A DNA stretch of 64,000 bases, from NCBI GenBank assembly GCA_032718475.1, contig JAUCBJ010002454.1, positions 1 through 64,000 of the forward strand, read 5' to 3'. Shown piece by piece: positions 1 through 11,562 of the stretch. Position numbers and translations under genes: made by a program. Positions within the stretch are counted from its first letter, which is position 1; each line of letters begins with the position of its first letter. This DNA comes from Nemertoderma westbladi (taxonomy: Eukaryota; Xenacoelomorpha; Nemertodermatida; Nemertodermatidae). The notes beneath the pieces were generated by a model. The model saw nothing but the letters and a program-made list of their open reading frames with translations, was not told where the DNA came from and searched no databases.

Positions 1-2
1 GC

Positions 3-554
3 CTATCAAGTTATGAACTATTGAAACGCGTTGGAGAATGTATTTCAACCAAATATGTACGCAAATTCCTCAGGAGCATTAATCCGAGTGACATCCAGTC
101 TTACAACTTAATACACTTTATCCGTCAAGACCCTGCCTATGGAGACTTATTTGTCAACTCACACCCTGAGTTACAAGAAGTATATCGACGGCCTTACGAG
201 TATCGAGCCCGCGAACGCGAGTTAGAAAGAACCATTAAACCAAGGAAGTTTCTAACGGCCTATGGTCCACCCACGGCCCTCGTTCAGACCACTCGTAAAG
301 GACCCGTAAGAGCGGCTGTCTTGAAACGAGCTCTCAGAGCCGTTAGACCCCTCTCCCCGGACGTTGATGTCCATCAACCCGGTACTTCGACCGGCGGATA
401 TACCGATCGCAATCCCATACTTTCTGATGCAATCATATTGCACCCTTCACCCCGGAGTTGTGGCCCTCCTAGTAAAGTGGCTCGCCCCAAAGAGAAAAGG
501 ACTCTTGCTAGCTTCAAAAAACTGCGTAAACGCCGTCCGCGCAAGAAAGACTAA
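3..554 (+). CDS. 3'-terminal coding segment of an unrecognised gene
   Basis: The frame is open from the window edge to a TAA at 552-554, so this is the C-terminal part of a protein whose start lies outside; the TTG at 21 is not a credible start. The first ~60 residues look folded and helical (including YVRKFLRSINPSDIQSYNL). A basic, Tyr/Arg-rich stretch follows (PYEYRARERELERTIKPRK), then a Pro/Ser/Thr-rich linker with PGTSTGG, and a strongly basic tail ending KKLRKRRPRKKD. That tail could be a nuclear localisation or nucleic-acid-binding signal. I do not recognise the family. The high GC relative to flanks, the 180+ codon open frame and the basic low-complexity C-terminus support real coding sequence. 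No clear AATAAA follows directly; a CATAAA-type variant lies near 777. Confidence 0.55.
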   Translation, partial: LSSYELLKRVGECISTKYVRKFLRSINPSDIQSYNLIHFIRQDPAYGDLFVNSHPELQEVYRRPYEYRARERELERTIKPRKFLTAYGPPTALVQTTRKGPVRAAVLKRALRAVRPLSPDVDVHQPGTSTGGYTDRNPILSDAIILHPSPRSCGPPSKVARPKEKRTLASFKKLRKRRPRKKD

Positions 555-1888
555 CTGTTTAGAGTATTTTTGTATTTTAGAAACTGTGATTTTGTATATT
601 TTATAGACTTAAATCCCATTTTCTGGGAGCGGTGTAAAAGCTTTTGTGGGATAACTGATACGTTTGCCTTGGCTGGCCAGTTCCCCCCCCGGCGCTGGAA
701 TACTCTAAAAAAGGTTTTCTAACTGTATATATATTCCCCTCGCCCGCAAGGTACCTTTACAGGTGTTTTAACGGACATAAAAATCATTCTGCTATATACG
801 TGTTTTAGCGGACATGGTAAGACAAAAACTTGTAATGCACAAACCACCTTTCACAGCTTAGCCGTGATGATTCATATTACGACATCTAGCAGCTGGTTGC
901 TGACATGGAAACAGCCATTGGCAGCGTGGTTCTTTGTTTGGCTTGGGCCAATCAGGGCGATTTTTCCTGTCGACGTGTAGCTTTCCTGGAAATCATGGAG
1001 AGTGTTCGCTCTGACTGGAGAGAGAGAGAGAGTTGTTACTTTTGTTGTTATTGCTGTCTAAGCCAGAAACACCGGCATTTTTGGATAGATACTGCTGTAC
1101 CGTGAACTGCAGAACTGCTTGAATTATCGAAAGTATAAACTGTTACCTAATCTCACGAATCGAATATCACCTAACTCATTAATCATATTGTTTGTACTGT
1201 TATTTTACCGTCAGTTATTAATTGTAAATATTTGTTGATGGAAATATTGCTATTTGGATAATACGGATAAATCACCCAATTCCCAATTTTCTTGATAACA
1301 CTACAGGTTAGAGAGACCGGCTATATATAACAATTGCGATTTATATTAATGTGGTGTGTATTGAATCCAATGTTATTTAGCAGACCCTACGCGAGTCAAT
1401 TACTGCTCTCTTTATGTGTGATCAAATGTACTGACTGTCGGCAGAATAGTGTGTATGATTGTGATTGGTAACAAAGTATTTCCTAAAGAATACGTTTTAT
1501 ACTTTAATCAGCAGCAGTATCGTTGCGTTTAGTATAAGTCTTAGTTCTGTTTAAATAGGTAAAGCGCCACGTCCTAAAGGAACTGTTAATATTTCCCGAA
1601 AGCCAATAATATCTGTCAGAGATTAATTATTAACGATCTATCGAATAATACATTAGGTATACACTACAACCTTACACTGTAATAATACAATTCAAGCATC
1701 CGAATTCAGTCTCCCGGGTGTAGATCCATCGGGTGAATGATCGCGCATGGGCTGACTTCGGCTAATGTTTTGCGTATTAGCATAAATTATTGTCGTATGC
1801 TAAAGTGGTTTTAATTAACGAAAAGACATATAAATTTTGGCAGGTTAAACTGCTAAAGGTCTTCGAAAGCGCGAACACCCCCCCCCCC
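555..1888. other. Intergenic, no gene seen
   Basis: AT-rich sequence after the first gene. It has a short GA run near 1018-1031 and a poly-C run at 1878-1888 that touches the next fold-back element. A 66-codon open frame at 905-1105 has no supporting feature. Confidence 0.5.
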
Positions 1889-2658
1889 TATATTTTTCTA
1901 CAAAGGGATTTGAAACACCACTATTTCCACTCACCGTGGATGACCCCTTGAAGCCGGAATTTTCGATTTTGCCTTTAAATTTTTTTTCTAAGCGTTTTAA
2001 AAAAGTGTCTTTTGCGAAATCGCACCATCCGTATAGTGGACATTCTTCACATTAGTCGTAATTTTTTCATATCATTAAAAAGCTTGCGTTGCAAGGATTC
2101 CAAATATGTAACAATATCTGAATTTTATTGAGACTCAACTGAGATATAGGCGTTCAAAGATTGCAAGAAGTATTGTTCGCTGAAGGCCATTTATTCTATT
2201 TAATAAATACACGATGTTCTGGAACAATTTGTTTAAGTATGAATAGCTACACAATAGATCTATTGGATAGGCATTCTACTGTTGCCTACCAACTCATAAA
2301 ATAAATAACACGTTCTAGAATATTGTGTTTATTAAATAGAATAAATGGCCTGAATAGTTCTTGCAATCTTTGTACGCCTATATCTCAGCTGTTTCTCAAC
2401 GAAATTCAGATATTGTTACATATTTCGAATCCTTGCAAGGCAAGCTTTTTAATGATATGAAAAAATTACGACTAATGTGAAGAATGTCCATGATACGGAG
2501 GGTGCGATTTCGCAAAAGACATTTTTTTAATACGCTTATAAAAAAATTTTTAAGGCAAAATCGAAAATTCCGGCTTCATGGAGTCATCGACGGTGAGTGG
2601 AACTACTGTAGTGGTGTTTCAAATTTCAAGCAATATGATTAAGATTTGTAGAAAAATG
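1889..2658. mobile_element. Long fold-back element with ~330-bp inverted arms
   Basis: The segments 1889-2226 and 2309-2658 are inverted copies of each other, with small indels, around an ~80-bp loop. Matching landmarks are TTTGAAACACCACTA near 1910 against its complement near 2620, GGAATTTTCGATTTTGCC near 1957 against its complement near 2555, and GGCCATTTATTCTATTTAAT near 2185 against its complement near 2340. There is no ORF. This fits a MITE or fold-back non-autonomous DNA transposon. A C-run abuts the left end. Confidence 0.8.
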
Positions 2659-2672
2659 ATTTGGTAGGTGAT

Positions 2673-3194
2673 TTGAGATTTGGTAGGTGATTAAAGGAAA
2701 TAAAAGACTATCAAAATATTTAACATTTGAATTTGTTTACATTCCCGTTGCCATGGAAATAAGTATAATGAAAAATGTTAAAAATTGTCTACCAATTCTA
2801 TAAAACACCATTTTTATTCGGTTTGTCAGTCTAAATAATAAGTTAAAATTGCCAACATTTTATTTTTTAATTCGTCAATTGTGAGTCATATTTCTAAAAG
2901 TCAATATTTTCAAATAAACTAAACTGTCCAATCAGAGAGCAAGACCTGTTATAGCATGATTGTGACATTCTAGAATATTAAATTTCGGTTAGCAATTATT
3001 AGAAATAAAGGACAATCACCAGGCATGTTTGTTGAAAATTATATAAGTAGTAAATAGTAGCCCAATTTCAATCTGGCGGTCATAATGGGAAATTATCGTA
3101 ATTCCCGTCACCATGGAAACGGGATTGAAAAAAAAATTAAATGTAAAATATTTTGATTGACTTTTATTCCCTTTACTCATATACCAAATCTCAA
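2673..3194. mobile_element. Second fold-back element, ~90-bp arms
   Basis: The arm 2673-2762 (starting TTGAGATTTGGTAG and ending with GTTGCCATGGAAAT) is the inverse of 3104-3194 (GTCACCATGGAAAC to ATACCAAATCTCAA). The arms are about 80% similar over ~90 bp, with an AT-rich centre. The element lies 15 bp from the preceding fold-back. The arms carry X-box-like GTNNCCATGGNAAC words. The 63-codon minus ORF at 3016-3207 is only the arm sequence read through. Confidence 0.7.
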
Positions 3195-3252
3195 GAACAG
3201 AATCCATTGTCGTTTTGAATTACAGGCGCTCGAAATTTGAACTTTGCACCCG

Positions 3253-3266
3253 GTTACCTTGGCAAC
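3253..3266. promoter_or_regulatory. RFX X-box-like palindrome
   Basis: GTTACCTTGGCAAC matches the imperfect inverted-repeat shape of RFX sites (two half sites GTTRCC and GGYAAC). No ciliary or other gene is visible beside it, and similar words occur in the adjacent repeat, so function is doubtful. Confidence 0.25.
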
Positions 3267-3456
3267 TACAAGCTAAAAATTCCAGGAACACATTTTATTA
3301 CATTGCTATAAATCCTAGTCATCATATCCACCTAACCAAAGTAGCACAAAAGAAGTTTCTAAGGAAATATTATGAAAAAAGTGCCATAAATAGGGAAAAG
3401 ATCGGCCCACGCTATTTCAGCAATCCGCTCGCTGCATGACCTGTTATTTAGTACAC

Positions 3457-3735
3457 CTTGGTTATACCAGATCTAGTTTTTCTGTGGGAAAGTTACAGTG
3501 GCACATTATTTTAACCAAAACAATAAACTAAAGTCAATAGAACAGGTTATAGTTCTATTTTTGGGAGTTATAAAAATGTAAAAAAAATCGACTTCCGTAG
3601 GTCAATGTTAAATGTAGAATCCGGATCCGCGTTTTACTCTGACCCCTTTTCTGGCAACAAAAACACAAGGAAAGCGTAGCCGTGGACGACCGGCAATAAC
3701 TTATTTAGACCAACTTGAAAGGGTTAAAGAAAGTC
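3457..3735 (+). mobile_element. LINE 3' fragment interrupted by a small element
   Basis: 3457-3484 plus 3654-3735 together read as the C-terminal tail of a non-LTR retrotransposon protein (VIPDLLF, then WQQKHKESVAVDDRQ-like in a decayed frame). They match the plus-strand copy at 21070-21165 (GTTATACCAGATCTACTTTT and GAAAGCGTAGTCG). The two halves are separated by the inserted element at 3485-3646. Confidence 0.65.
3485..3646 (+). mobile_element. Core-cassette element inserted in the LINE, 7-bp TSD
   Basis: The insert is flanked by TTTTCTG at 3478-3484 and 3647-3653, and the uninterrupted LINE at 21 kb has this word once. It begins inside the shared cassette (GGGAAAGTTACAGTGGCAC, then TTTTAACCAAAACAATAAAC) and ends GGATCCGCGTTTTACTCTGA-CCCC, the same 3' end as the element at 54835-55053. 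It lacks the 5' terminal inverted repeat present in that copy. Confidence 0.65.
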
Positions 3736-4520
3736 TTTACAGACTTTCTGTGTTGAACAACATAGTACAAAAAAGCTATTCCTTCAAATACGATGTGGGT
3801 AAAGTATTAAAAAAATAACATCCTGATTTTCACACTGGCCAATGTATATTTCCTCTCCAAATATGAGGATAACGACGTTAAACACCCTTAGCGTACGAGT
3901 ACCGCTGTTTCAATTGTTGTCTGTCTGTCGGGAAATGTTTGAAGGCTAATAATAGGTCAATCGTTGATGAAATTCAACCAAAATTGATACCCTTGGTAAC
4001 TCAGTCGAAAGTCTAACATTGAATTTGTGTGGGGGATTCAACAAATCTCAGATCCCAGTACTCTGTATGAAAGAAAATTAATTGATTCGTCCTGCGTGAA
4101 GACCTCACGAACGTGTTAACCTATACTGGATTTTCACACTGACCAGTCTATATTTCCACTCCAAGTATTTACCTGTACAAATAGGATTTCCATACTGGCC
4201 AGTCTATATTTCCTCTCCAAATATCGGTCAAATATTTCTGGACTGTTGAATGAGCTACAACCTCTTTTTGTTCGCATTCAATTAGAATATCCAAAAACTG
4301 AACTCCTAAAAATTAGTTATTATTATTATAATATATCGACAGCTTACAGGTAAACATATGTTAACATATTTTAGGGACTAACATGTTATTTTAATGTTGT
4401 TAAAGCATTCACTAAAAATCTAAGAGATCAAACCAAAAACATTAGAAATTAGACAAAATAGTCCGTCTAGATGAATGGGATCCTTATTTTTGTATTATTA
4501 CACAATATTACTTATGAAAT
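3736..4520. other. Intergenic with decayed repeat pieces
   Basis: No gene is seen. Short repeats such as ACTGGCCAGTCTATATTTCC recur at about 3834, 4140 and 4194. 3905-4100 resembles the inverted-repeat family seen at 13.6-14.1 kb and 40.1-40.4 kb (GCTAATAATAGGTCAATCG, then GATGAAATTCAACC). Confidence 0.4.
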
Positions 4521-4521
4521 T

Positions 4522-4641
4522 TGGAAAGGAGCAGGTTACAGTGGTACGAATCTAACCAAAATAATAAACGAGAGTCAATAACACAGTTGACAGTTCATTT
4601 TTGCTCGTAAATTGTGCCTCCCCCCCCCCCCCCCCCCCCCC
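4522..4641 (+). mobile_element. Core-cassette MITE fragment ending in a poly-C tract
   Basis: GGAAAGGAGCAGGTTACAGT, then CTAACCAAAATAATAAAC, then a ~20-base C run. This is the internal and 3' arrangement of the hAT-like MITE family that is complete at 34070-34331. I did not find a left terminus or a target duplication. Confidence 0.55.
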
Positions 4642-5660
4642 AACCCAACAGCTGTGATTGATCAACAAGCCTCTACTTACCTCTTGAATCAACAGCTTTC
4701 AGGATCTGAGCGGCAGAATTCGATCCGGAAATTACGGTCATTAGATCAACCGCTACTTGTTCGCAGAATTTCGCGGAATTTGCCAGATCTTTTGTGCGAT
4801 CTTTTTCACGAGTCGACTGTAAAATGGAAACACACGAATGACTAAATTTACGATGTTAAACGTCATTGTTTTTAGAAGTACTTGCTATACCATTAACTTT
4901 GACAATTTCTCACAATTATAAGTGTTTAAAAACTGGTCAAACCTATTCGGAATTCCACTTGAAATGTATGAATAGGGATCTCAAGCCGAGTATAACATGC
5001 TTGGAGGTCATTTTGTTAGGGTCACGCGGTTTTTTTTGCTTCTTTTTTTACGACATTAAGGAAGAAGTCGTGACAAAAAGATTAACAAGAAAACGGTCCT
5101 TTTATACAAATTTGAATTTTTTATACACAACTTATGCTAACGAAAATTATACCTGTATGTTGTAGGTCGCGTTACGAAGCCCAGCGAATAAATAAAAACT
5201 AACCTGTAGAAAGTAATGGTGGGATAGTTTAACGGATATCTCCAGAGGAGCGGGTGATTCCATTATAAACTCGAGCATCGGTTTATTTTGATTTAGTTTC
5301 GAACTCGCCATTAAATCAAACAGAAACTGAAACAATAAGATACAAATCTAGTTGGTAATGGAATATTGATAAATTCATAAGCGGACCAGTTTTTAGGTGT
5401 TTCGAATCCCTTTTTGTCGCTGCCCGGTTTTTACCTCGAATTGCAATAATTTGAGGAGATTAAATAACTCATTAAATTTTAAATAAAAATGTATATAAAC
5501 CAATTTCACGGATTGTGTAGCAGGATTGTACATTTTAGAAGCCCAGGGCGACATTAACACTTAAAGTTGGATTTTGAAGCTCCCCCCCCCCCCCCCCCCC
5601 CCCCCTACATCTATTCTAATCCCCACCTCCAACACAAAATGCTTTGAGTTTGGATTTTGG
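4642..5660. other. Intergenic, no gene seen
   Basis: Open frames of 77-99 codons here have no conserved features and lean on the C run or AT-rich DNA. A second C run of ~23 bases is at 5583-5605. Confidence 0.45.
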
Positions 5661-5663
5661 TCA

Positions 5664-5748
5664 TGTAATATTGGACACTGTAATATTGGACTGTAATATT
5701 GGACTGTAATATTGGACTGTAATATTGGACTGTAATATTGGACTATAA
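5664..5748. repeat. 13-bp minisatellite (GGACTGTAATATT)
   Basis: About six head-to-tail copies of a 13-bp unit; the inner four are identical. Confidence 0.85.
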
Positions 5749-6717
5749 TAACTAACTAAATACTCGGTTGTAAATATTTTGTAAACCGAGGTATATATTT
5801 CTCTAGAGGGTGAATAAATACTGCGGTCCAGGGACAATCTGGTTACGATATTTCAACATCAAATTGATGTATTTATTGCCTTTTTACCTGTTAAATATCT
5901 ATTATCACCACTGAACACTTGACTTTAGCGTGTAAATAAAGTTTAGAGAAATGCAATTGTTTGAAAAACGATTCTTTAAAAAATAACTTACTTTGTATTA
6001 TAATTCAAACATTATTTCAATAAATAAATAAATTGTAAGTCTCCACCACAAATTCAGCACAACACAAACTTATAATTTATACTAATTAACTACAACAAAT
6101 AAAATATTTAATGACAAACAATAATAATTATATACTTATGTAAATATACAGAAATACTTTATACCTGTTGCCTTTACCTGTGTTTATTTATTTGGTAATA
6201 CAAATTGAAACAATGTAAATAAATACAACGATATGATACATATAATATAACGCATGTTAAATAAGAAACAACAAAAATAATTAATTATTATAATATATTA
6301 AGACATATTATATCTACAACTCTGTCACTCTACTTTTAATCACTTACATGTTGAAATTCTTTAGGCTTATTAATTATGAGGGCAATGATTGGCAATTATT
6401 CCTTGATTGGTTCAATTTTTCTAAGAAAATATTCAAAATAAAATTATAATTATTTTATTCTTCCAGAATAATACACAACCATTGTAGGCCACATTAACCG
6501 ATTTATAATAAATTACTAGTAAACTTGACGCAGCCTGAAACGAACATTTTAAATGCTAATACTTTTGGCACAAAAATATTGTATTGCCGTATTTAAACCT
6601 CAAAAAAAAACGAGAAAACGCTAATTAATCGCATTCAACCATCCAAAGAAAAGGAAGAATAAAAAATACTACGATAATATAATGTTAACATGCAGAGTAA
6701 CGTCTCACAATATCCTA
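5749..6717. other. AT-rich intergenic, no gene seen
   Basis: Simple AT-rich sequence without a supported ORF or repeat structure. Confidence 0.45.
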
Positions 6718-7817
6718 GGAGTCGAGCGGAATTCCGGTTCCGGTCGGAATTAATAGTTCCGGTACCGGAATAGGTATACTGTAATTGGTATGTACCGGAA
6801 TTTATGTAACATTTATGTAACAAGTGAGATGAATCGCTTTTTTTTTTTCACACACCTCTTTTTTTCAGAAGTAAAGCTGGAAATTACTCTAAATATATTT
6901 TTATTTACTATTAACAATCTTTCGATTTATGTTCAGTCAGTTATTAGGGCACAGTTTTACAATTCATAATTCGATTCAAAGAGTGTATTTTCAGACAGAG
7001 AAAAGGCGCGTGTTGCCTAGGAACTTCTAATAGCCAAAGTTCGTGTGATATTTTACAAGAGCAACGGTGGAACTGTTGATAGGGATAGCAGCAATGTAGG
7101 TGAGCTCCTGGACAATGTTTGGTACAAATTGTCAAAGTCAATCCTAATCCTGTCAACTACATGCCAGTGGAAGAGGAACAACTAGTATAAACCCAGAATC
7201 CGGAGTTGAAACTGATGCGTGTATGCAGCTGGTAGCTATAGAGAAATCGTAATGAGTTACCTCAGAGCAAAGAAACTTAATAATAACATAAATCCTCTAG
7301 ATTATTGGGAGGGAAAGGAATGTGATCCTATCTACTATGAACAGTGCCAACTAGCACATCGCAAACTACTATAAGGCACCAATCAGCTTGGTGTAATATT
7401 ACATGTTTGTTACAATTTACTACCATATAATGTTCATAAGTTACTCTTCTCGAAACATAACCTAAGAGCTTATAAGCTTTAATAGTCTGTCAACTCCTCC
7501 AAAAACTGTCGATAACCAACAACAACAACGGTACATTGGTGATGATGGTGGACGTGGAACCTGTCGAGCTCGTGAATGGTGGCAATGATGCAGCAGATCT
7601 AGAAGATGATACCATTATTGAATGCTTTCGTCTGAATGCTGAGATACAGACTCTGACATCTCTGACTTATAACCTCTAACTAAACTAAACTGCATTAATG
7701 AAAAATGTGTCGTATTTTTGTTGTAATGTAGTTGTTTTTTTCAATGACTAATTGAACTTTTGTACAAAAAATTCAAAAAAATCCGGTTCCGGTAAAAATG
7801 TAATTCCGCTCGACTCC
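6718..7817 (+). mobile_element. Dead hAT transposon with perfect 16-bp TIRs
   Basis: The ends GGAGTCGAGCGGAATT (6718-6733) and its exact complement (7802-7817) bound 1.1 kb. Inside, the plus strand at 7250-7372 reads SYLRAKKLNNN-INPLDYWEGKECDPIYY-EQCQLAHRKLL and then a stop. 7462-7482 reads LFSKHNLRAYKL and then a stop. Known family features: NPLDYW followed by LAxxxL and the S-KHNLR-YKL tail resemble the C-terminal dimerisation region of hAT transposases. The rest is deleted or frameshifted. Flanks share AATATC, but I could not fix an exact 8-bp duplication. Confidence 0.7.
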
Positions 7818-8118
7818 AAATATCGACTAACGACAATAAACCCGTTTCACAATGGCAGATAGAGGGCGATATAATGCTTATTCAATAGAATACGGACTTA
7901 TTTCGCACTTTTACCCGCATTGCCAGCACTAAAGGGCTGGGGGTGTCGTGCAAAACCGCCCTAGTAAAATTACAACCGTTCGCTGATGGCTCACATTTTA
8001 ACTCGCCCCAAAATACTTTCACTTTCAGTGAACACGCCTCAATACCAAACGCAACAATGTTAGTAACCTGTGTATATAAATATGGCACTGTTTCATTCCA
8101 CGAAACAACACATAAATA
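7818..8118. other. Short intergenic gap downstream of the aminotransferase
   Basis: No feature is seen. The overlapping 68- and 70-codon frames on opposite strands are not supported. Confidence 0.4.
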
Positions 8119-10040
8119 TCAGACCCACTTAGACAAAACGGAAAACATATCGTAAGTCCGTTGGAGAGTCGCGGAATTCTTAACGAAAGAAATCCTTAAC
8201 CAATTCGTAGCCTCTTCGCTATTCCGAAAGAACATAGACCCCGGAAAAACCAGCAGACCAAGTCGGTAGGCCATGGCGATAGCGAAATGTATGTCTTTCC
8301 GACTCACTAGGGTCTTATCGTACCCGTTGGTGTCCAGTTCCGGGGGAACCAGCCGCTCGATATTAACCATAACGAACCAGCCGCCCTCCGGCTCGACGTA
8401 GTCCAACCCGCAACCGCGGAGAATCCCACACATTATATCCCGCTTGCGCCGCAAACGTAAGTTCAGTTTACCCAACAGACTACGCGGCGAGTCCCTATTG
8501 GCCAACTCGTAGCGAATAATCCGTTCCACCGCCCGCTGCGTCACCACCGAGGGACTGAGTTCCACGATTCTCGCGACCTCCGCCGCGCGGCGCACTAACC
8601 CCGAGCCGCCCACCGCCCAGCCGACTTTGAACCCGGTTATTTCGAACGCTTTCCCCGCGCTCCCGACAGTCAGGCAGCGGTCCCACATCCCCGGGAGAGC
8701 GGCGATTTTGTGGTGTTCCGATTCTCCCACCGTAGCGAACTCGTAGACTTCGTCTGTGACGCACAGAACGTCGTGTTCCACGCAGAGGGAGGCTATACGT
8801 CGTAGTTCCTCGATAGAGAACACCTGGGGAACAGATAGAGGGAGGCTATACGGAATAGTTCCTCGGATAGAGAACTCAACTTTCAGCTGGTAACTATTAT
8901 TTAATAATTTTTAAGTAAGTGCGTTTGATTGAGATGTTAATAAAGCATTGGAGAGTATATTCTGTTTGGTATAAATCACTTACATCAGAGCCAACAACTT
9001 GGTTTAATTTAACTTCATCTTTCAATTTTTAGGGAAGATAACGAGGTGGTTGGCTCAACTTCAATCCTTAATTAAAACAGCCATGTAACTAACTGCCTTA
9101 AGTAATAATCTAAGAAATTCGAGAATATTTTTATATCTTGGATTATGGCATAATGATAATAATATAATAGGGTTTACTTTGCAGTTTTATATGATTGACC
9201 AACTAATCTAACCAAAATAACAAACCAAATATCCGTGGGTACCATAAATCATTAGATAAACAAAGATATCGGAAGGTAGCTGAGACTATACTAATTATGT
9301 AAGAGCTGAAGAGTCAAGAGCGGGGTATCGTTTTAATTCACTGCTGATGTAATGGAAAGATGATAAAATAAAAACTGAAATATAGCAACATTTTGTATGA
9401 AAATTCAAATCATGTAAATAAACTAAATATATAATTATTATTACAGTATTACCTTCCCTGTCGGATTGTTCGGTGTGTTTAGAATCAGCATTCTCGATCG
9501 CTTCATCTTCCCTGCGAAATCCTCCCAATCCAACTGAAAGTCCGCCGACGTCATCACTCCGTCTGGCGATCGCTTCGTCCGCAATGAGGAATAGACAGGC
9601 GCCGCGCCCGTTTTCAGTATCATCCGCCGGTACTTATCGAAGTAGGGGTCCATCAGAAGCACGCGGTCACCGGTGCCTAGCAACGCAGTGCCGCACAGAT
9701 GCAGCACGTCGCCGGCACCGGTGCCGATAAGGATCTCAGCCGCGGGGTCTATCAGCCGCCCCATACCCGGGGAATAGAACTCAGCGAGGGCAGTCCGGAG
9801 TCCGGGACAACCGGAACCATCCGGAAAACCTGAAGATTCCGACACCCGGAATGTTTCCGGATCTTCTACCGTCGTTAGGAAGGCGTCTTTTATGACGTCA
9901 TCGGCTGGGTCATCGGAGAAGCCGGATGTGAGCGCGACCTTGACTTGTTCGCTCTTCGCCATGGCGCCGAAGAAAGGCCACAGATCTTCCTCGCCGGTTA
10001 GCACACGATCGGCTGCCAATGAATCAGCCAAGTTACTCAT
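8119..10040 (-). CDS. KYAT: Kynurenine/glutamine transaminase-like PLP aminotransferase, two exons
   Basis: Exon 1 is 10040-9453 (196 codons) and exon 2 is 8823-8119 (234 codons plus TGA). The intron, 9452-8824, has donor AAG|GTAATA and acceptor CCCCAG|GTG. The joined protein of ~430 residues matches the usual length of cytosolic kynurenine/cysteine-S-conjugate transaminases (fold-type I). The exon join rebuilds the motif NTPNNPTGK-VFSIEEL. Expected PLP contacts are present: Asn in NNPTGK (~193), Asp in VTDEVY (~220), the Schiff-base Lys in GSAGKAF (~254) and the substrate-carboxylate Arg in LRISFVK (~406). The family transaminates kynurenine, glutamine and related amino acids with 2-oxo acids. 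No targeting peptide is obvious at MSNLADSL. The frame is intact in both exons and GC is higher than in the flanks. A related family (ACC-synthase-like transaminases) is the main alternative; the SAGK-F..TG.KVGW segment favours KYAT. Confidence 0.88.
8826..8880 (-). repeat. Decayed duplicate of the exon 2 start inside the intron
   Basis: GATAGAGGGAGGCTATACGG at 8835-8854, followed by TAGTTCCTCGGATAGAGAAC, repeats the first ~45 bases of exon 2 (8779-8823) with a few changes, directly upstream of the real acceptor. The copy is out of frame and looks non-functional. Confidence 0.7.
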
Positions 10041-11164
10041 AGTTTATGTTTGCTGTAGTAGACTGCCGAGTACAGTACACAGGTACACGCTGGATCCAAG
10101 ACTCAGAGCAAAATACAGAAATAGGAAATAAATTAGGCCTAATACTGTAATAATGTAAAGTTTATTAACAGATTATTTCAGAAATTATTTAAATATACAT
10201 ATTAGTAAATTAAAAATCCACCACCAACCTGCCATGCTGCCAACAAAGAAAAAATCCTTGGAAACAATTATAATCCTAAACGTAATGTTTAGCGTTTTAG
10301 CTTCTATATAGGGAAAAAAACGTGACGTCAAAACCAAATACAACAGGCGGTACAGTGGTAGGCCAACATCAATCAATGCGTTTACTATAAAGGACATACT
10401 ATGCTTGCTATGCTACAACAACTACAGGCAACCCCATTCAATTCCCATCTTAAAAACCATATGGTACTAAGATACGTTTTCATTGGTTGGCTAACGGGAT
10501 GTTCCCAATAGGAATGCCCTTCCATAAAGATTACCAGCTGGGGTTTCTTGGAATTATTGTCCAATGATGCAAGTTGTTGCGTCATTTCTTGGCTGTATGT
10601 TAGTGAAACCATTTATTCTACACAGAATGTGTACGAAATGATTTGGTACACTAAATTGTAAAGCGCAATTAAATTATGGTACAATAGTACAACTCTTCCT
10701 GTCTCAGTTACCTTCCCAAATATCACCCCAGAGTCATTTATTTCCCAATCACCTTTCCCCTATTATTATTTCCCAATTATTTCCCCCCTTATTATTTCAT
10801 TTCCCGTTCCCCCCTATTTAAAAGCACCTTTCTTTCCCCACCCCTTTTTGTAGTAGAACAATCTTTGAACACCAAATGTCAATCATTTTGAGAAACAGTT
10901 AATTCTGTATATATTTGTAATTGTAATTACGTAACATATGTCTTTTTCTTACATTTAAATGTTAACATGTTTTAATGTTTAAATGTTCCAATGTTTTTAC
11001 GTTCTGCTGTTATGTATCGACCTTTTGCCTGCGTCATAGCGCATAAAGAAACTAAGAAACAAAATATTTACCGACTACTGCCGCGCTGCACTTTATCTAC
11101 TGTATTATAAGATTCGTAAATATTAATTAACCCTACAGCTACAGTTATATAGGAATATATGGCA
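10041..11164. other. Intergenic, no gene seen
   Basis: Upstream flank of the aminotransferase. A pyrimidine-rich stretch at 10715-10850 repeats TTTCCC and ATTATTTCCC words. No supported ORF. Confidence 0.4.
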
Positions 11165-11167
11165 GGA

Positions 11168-11388
11168 TGAGACAGGGTGAGAAACCAGACACTAATCCCA
11201 TCTTGGCGAATTAATGCCCGTCTCAATGTTAAATTCTCAATTTAGGGAAAGGAGCAGGTTACAATGGCACGTTATTCAAACCAAAACAATAAACTAAACT
11301 CAATAGAACAGGTTACAGTTTTTTGGGAGTTATCAGCTCTTATTTGCGTCGAATTTCCCCCACCCACCCCCCCCCCCCCCCCCCCATC
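11168..11388 (+). mobile_element. hAT-like MITE copy with core cassette and poly-C end
   Basis: It begins near GAGACAGGGTGAGAAACC and continues CCCATCTTGGCGAATTAATG. The cassette (GGGAAAGGAGCAGGTTACAA, then AACCAAAACAATAAAC) follows, and it ends in a ~25-base C run and CATCT. The order is the same as in the complete copies at 34070 and 40522. I saw no clean TSD. Confidence 0.65.
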
Positions 11389-11562
11389 TGGTATTATAAA
11401 ATATTAAATAATATTTATTAACCCTACAGTTTTATAGAATTCACTGGTAATTCACGACTAGATGTAATTTATTGTTATTCGGTATTTGCGTCTCACATCT
11501 CTGCTGTAGGCCTACGGCGGCCCCAAACGGAAATTTATTGGAATTTAATGTGTAAAACGAAC

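Noticed and set aside
21-554. The first ORF as a complete 177-residue protein
   Set aside because: The first codon is TTG and the frame is open to the window edge, so it is a C-terminal fragment.
905-1105. 66-codon ORF downstream of the first gene
   Set aside because: No domain, signal or splice context; length expected by chance.
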